A stretch of 32,290 nt of DNA, from NCBI GenBank assembly GCA_026388375.1, contig JAPLJX010000152.1, positions 1-32,290 on the forward strand. The letters run 5' to 3'. Made by a program: the position numbers and the translations under genes. Every line of letters starts with the position of its first letter. Position 1 is the first letter of the stretch. Below the pieces are notes generated by a model. It was not told where the DNA came from and searched no databases. It saw nothing but the letters and a program-made list of their open reading frames with translations. Of the stretch, positions 28,718 to 32,290 are shown in pieces. The stretch is from Deltaproteobacteria bacterium. GTDB lineage: Bacteria > Desulfobacterota > Syntrophia > Syntrophales > UBA5619.

Positions 28718-28773
28718 GCTGCGTTCCTTATAAAAATTCCGGCATACGAAAGGGCACTAGTGGCATCAAACCT

Positions 28774-30594
28774 TCACCGGTAATGCTGGGCTTGCATTTC
28801 GAACAACCGGGCATAGGTTCCTCCCATGCGAATGAGCTCTTCGTGGGTGCCGCCTTCGATGATGCTTCCATGCTCGAGCACAAAAATGCGATCAGCCATC
28901 CGGACAGTGGAAAAACGATGACTGATCAGGATGGCTGTGCGACCGGACACCAGTTGGCGAAAACTCCGGAAGACTTAATATTCCGCCTTGGCATCCATCG
29001 AGCTCGTCGGTTCGTCAAGCACGATGATCTGTGCATCGCGCATGAAGGCGCGGGCCAGGGCCACTTTCTGCCACTCGCCAATGCTCAGTTCCTCCCCATC
29101 CGTGAACAACTTTCCCAGAATCGTATCATAGCCATGCGGCAACGCGCTGAGGACCTCGTCAACCCCCGAGTAACACGCAGCGGCAATAACCCGTTCATGG
29201 TCAGGCGATAGGGCGGTATTCCCTAACCAGATGTTCTCCCGGGCCGTAAGATGGTAGTGTATATAGTCCTGAAAAATGATAGCGAATTCGTGTCTTAATG
29301 CTTTTGTTTCAAACTGGCGTAGATCGATCCCGTCGATAGTAATGGTCCCACCTGTTGGATCGTACAATCGACACAACAACTTGATCAAAGTCGTTTTACC
29401 CGAGCCATTCTCACCCACCAAAGCCACCACTTCTCCCGGCCGGATGGTGAGGGAAATATCCTCAAAAACCTTTCGGGTGCCTGAGGGATACTGAAAACTC
29501 ACATGGTTTAGAACGATCCCTTGTTGCATCGGCTGAGGCACAGGTCTGGCATGAACCGGTTCGATGACTGTGCGTTTCAGATCAAGGAACTCATAGAGAT
29601 TGGAAAGAAACAGGTTGTCTTCATACAGTCCTGCCAGATTGCCCAATATCCCCTGCAGAGATCCCTGTATGCGCTGAAATGCCTGATAATACATCACCAG
29701 ATCACCCAGCGTGGCCTTCCCCCACATCGCCTGATAAGCAACATAAGCATACGAACCGTAGATTGTCGCGGTGGCAAAGGTCTGAGCCGCAAAATCAGCG
29801 ATGGAACGCCCACGCATGATGGCCAATCTTCCCTTGCGGAGTTTCCGGCGGAGATCGCGAAACCGGCGCATGAACAGAGGTCCAAGGTCAAACAGACGGA
29901 TTTCCTTGGCATGGCTGCAGTCGGTAAGCATCGAATTGAGGTATTCGGCTTGCCGTTCCATGGATGTCTGCTCACGTTGCAAGCGATACATCTTGCCGGT
30001 ATATCTTAATCGCACTGCGGCACCGGAAATGACGGCCGTGAGTAGTATGGTCGCGATGATCCAATTAAACAGCAAGAGCAGTCCTGCTATTGCCAAAAGC
30101 GAGATCCCGTTCTGACCCATCTGCGCAAAACCATTAACGATACTGTTGGGCCGAGAGGGGGCTTCGCGTTGGGCGCGATGAAATGTGTCGTGGTATCGCG
30201 CACTCTCGTAATACTCCAGATCGACCTCAATAGACTTGGCGAGGAGGACGTCGTTCATGTGATCCGTGACAATGTAAGTCTGCCATTCGCCGACTAGTCC
30301 CGCTATCGCGCGGATCAAGAAAGTAAACAGGGTCGCTGCCCCCATAAAGCCAACAAGCAACAGCACGTGTCTAAGAGCAACCCCTTTGTCAGGAGCCGCC
30401 ACCCCTGCGGTCACGGCGTCCACCATGAGCTTCATGAGATAAAGCTGGAGTAACGGCAATACCCCTTGGACCACAATGAGAACCCCGTTCACTAGGGTCA
30501 AACCTTTCGCACTCTGCCAGACAAAACGCAGGGCGCGACCAAGCTGTAAGGCGCTTCGTATTTTCAGTTTTATCGACTCAGTCTGCTCTTGCAA
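28774..30594 (-). pseudogene. ABC transporter ATP-binding/permease protein (exporter) with an in-frame premature TAA at 28975..28977
   Basis: VALVGENGSGKTTLIKLLCRLYDPTGGTI (Walker A), LSIGEWQKVALARAF, IIVLDEPTSSMDAKAEY*; after the TAA the same frame continues VFRSFRQLVSGRTAILISHRFSTVRMADRIFVLEHGSIIEGGTHEELIRMGGTYARLFEMQAQHYR* to 28774. Confidence 0.9.
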
Positions 30595-30596
30595 AA

Positions 30597-31469
30597 TTAG
30601 CGGCCTCCCTCAAGCGCCTGCTCAATCTCTTGCCAGAAGGCGCCGGTCAGACTGATGTGAAGTACGTGTGCGGGCACGACCCGGGCCAAGGCACAAAGGT
30701 TATTAAGCCGTTCCAGGTGCAGGGCGCGGAGTTCTTCTTTGCACAGGCCCGATGCCATGGACATTGAGGCCTGTCCCGCGCACTCCACAAGCATGCTGAC
30801 AGCATGCCCGGGGCCTAACCGTTCCACCCGGTCTTCAACCGCTTGGGCCAGAAAGAAGATTCCCTTAACAGGCACAGCGTTTTGCACGTCCCAACTGCCG
30901 CCCGGCCCTCCGCCGAGGAAACGGCTCCAGGTGGGCCAGGGGTGCGCCCAGTAGTTGCCTTGCGGATCCCGCACTATCAGCGTGGTATCGTCGCATAGTG
31001 AACGCCATGGGGCCGGGAGCCGATTGCTGGCAGTGGTCTTTCCCTTCCCGCCCGGCGCAGCCAGGATCACACCCATGCCATCCCGTTCAGCGAGCGCACC
31101 GTGTATGAGGACTCCTCCGCGGGCCTGGGCTTTGCGAGCAAAGACAAGCGATAATCTCACAAGATTGATGTACGGACCGCCCCAGTGATCGCATGGACAT
31201 AGAATGCTGACAAAGACGCCGTCATTTTTTGATGCCAACGGGACATAACAATCCGCCGCGGACGTGGGCACGGCAACCTGGACGAGAAGTCGACACAGAT
31301 TGCCGTGCTGAGGAGGTTCGATTACGCTTGGTGTCAGGCGTAACTGCATCGCGCATCCCAGTTGTGAAACGATGGATGCGGCCTCCTCGTCCTCGGCGGC
31401 AATTTCCCAATGACTCCCATCAGCCAGGACGAGGTCATGCCGCACTCCCTGCGTCAGTATAGGGTTCAT
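30597..31469 (-). CDS. ScmC-like (SynChlorMet cassette) / HPr-kinase-like P-loop protein
   Basis: GGVLIHGALAERDGMGVILAAPGGKGKTTASNRLPAPWRSLCDDTTLIVRDPQGNYWAHPWPTWSRF; P-loop plus CDD motif as in HprK-like proteins; ScmC assignment is by recollection of the family. Confidence 0.65.
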   Translation of the reverse strand: MNPILTQGVRHDLVLADGSHWEIAAEDEEAASIVSQLGCAMQLRLTPSVIEPPQHGNLCRLLVQVAVPTSAADCYVPLASKNDGVFVSILCPCDHWGGPYINLVRLSLVFARKAQARGGVLIHGALAERDGMGVILAAPGGKGKTTASNRLPAPWRSLCDDTTLIVRDPQGNYWAHPWPTWSRFLGGGPGGSWDVQNAVPVKGIFFLAQAVEDRVERLGPGHAVSMLVECAGQASMSMASGLCKEELRALHLERLNNLCALARVVPAHVLHISLTGAFWQEIEQALEGGR

Positions 31470-31505
31470 GGTTCGTTGCCGTTCAGTCAAAACTTTCCGG
31501 TTCAA

Positions 31506-32282
31506 TCAGTCCTTATCCTGTTGTCTTGGAAGCGCCCTTTTATCCACAAGCAATTGAAATGGCCGTTGGATCTGCCATTGATGCCTATGGTCATCGTATC
31601 GCCCAATAATACGCCGTCCCACCAGAAGTTGAAACTGATCTTGGCCTTGGGCGTGGAAGACGACGACTCGCGGCCGGAATGAAGCTGGTAACGCCCAGGC
31701 GATCAACCCCCAGCGAGATAGGGCCTGATAAAGAGGATGCAGCAGAGGAGACACGCCGCGGTCAAGGACGCGTCGCCAACGAAACCAGCGGCTTATCAAC
31801 TGGCCCTGTAATCCGCCCGCGATCTTCCGCCGCTTCTGACCACGCCAGGCAGCTACCACCTGGCCTTTAATGTTCTTGGGCTGTAAGAGAAAAATATCCT
31901 TTTGGGTGTTGTTGTCACCGAGTGTGGATATACCTGCGGAGGTCACACGGACAACGCGGTGTACGACCGGCTGATCAGCCTCCGGTGGCAGAAAAAAAGC
32001 CACATCGCCAACGCGCAAGGGCCGACTGTCATAAGGCACGATCTCCATGATCTCCGGCTCGCGCAGAGTCGGATTCATACTGGAACCGACATAAGCAGCG
32101 AAGAACATGGCCCCGGGGACATTCCCGTTACTATTCTGAAACGACATTGTCGATAGTGATAAGTGGAGACTATGTGGGTCTTGTTCCCAGACGTGAAGTT
32201 GGAAAGAGACCCGCTTCTTCCGCCTGTTCACAGAACCAGTATGGCGCCCACAGACTGCCATTGCTGTAGTAGTTCTGAGCAA
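31506..32282 (-). CDS. S24/S26-type (signal-peptidase-like) peptidase with C-terminal extension; start uncertain (32147 plausible)
   Basis: FFAAYVGSSMNPTLREPEIMEIVPYDSRPLRVGDVAFFLPPEADQPVVHRVVRV..LGDNN: Ser, His and GDNN signatures of S26 peptidases. Confidence 0.75.
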   Translation of the reverse strand: MLRTTTAMAVCGRHTGSVNRRKKRVSFQLHVWEQDPHSLHLSLSTMSFQNSNGNVPGAMFFAAYVGSSMNPTLREPEIMEIVPYDSRPLRVGDVAFFLPPEADQPVVHRVVRVTSAGISTLGDNNTQKDIFLLQPKNIKGQVVAAWRGQKRRKIAGGLQGQLISRWFRWRRVLDRGVSPLLHPLYQALSRWGLIAWALPASFRPRVVVFHAQGQDQFQLLVGRRIIGRYDDHRHQWQIQRPFQLLVDKRALPRQQDKD

Positions 32283-32290
32283 TGCACGAG

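Noticed and set aside
1-32290. CRISPR arrays, tRNA or rRNA genes
   Set aside because: No regularly spaced repeats or recognisable tRNA/rRNA sequence found by reading; a tRNAscan/Infernal run would be needed to exclude them formally.

Overview
Gram-negative bacterial window, probably a syntrophic deltaproteobacterium/Desulfobacterota judging by gene content (inference, no database search). It begins inside an Opp/Dpp-type ABC ATPase gene. Next come catabolic genes (MmgE/PrpD, crotonases, SDR, zinc alcohol dehydrogenase, MFS) interrupted by a small defence-type patch: a disrupted type ISP-like restriction-methylase plus hicAB. A housekeeping block follows (nadB, tsaD, DUF2062, rsmA, panC, panD, DUF502, ahcY, lptG, lptF). 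The last 10 kb is accessory: a polysaccharide segment (WecG/TagA glycosyltransferase, O-antigen ligase with a duplicated C-terminal module) and a minus-strand gene set resembling a peptide-modification/export cassette (S26-type peptidase, ScmC/HprK-like P-loop protein, ABC exporter, methyltransferase, NTP_transf_5 nucleotidyltransferase). Most notable observations: (i) three genes, including normally essential tsaD, carry internal deletions with frame changes, pointing to assembly error or real decay; (ii) a 43-bp perfect palindrome with flanking partial repeats sits in frame inside an MFS gene; (iii) the ABC exporter has a single in-frame TAA, and a second diverged fragment of such a gene lies nearby; (iv) a short leader ORF overlaps both a terminator-like hairpin and the panC start; (v) the peptide-type cassette runs off the right edge.
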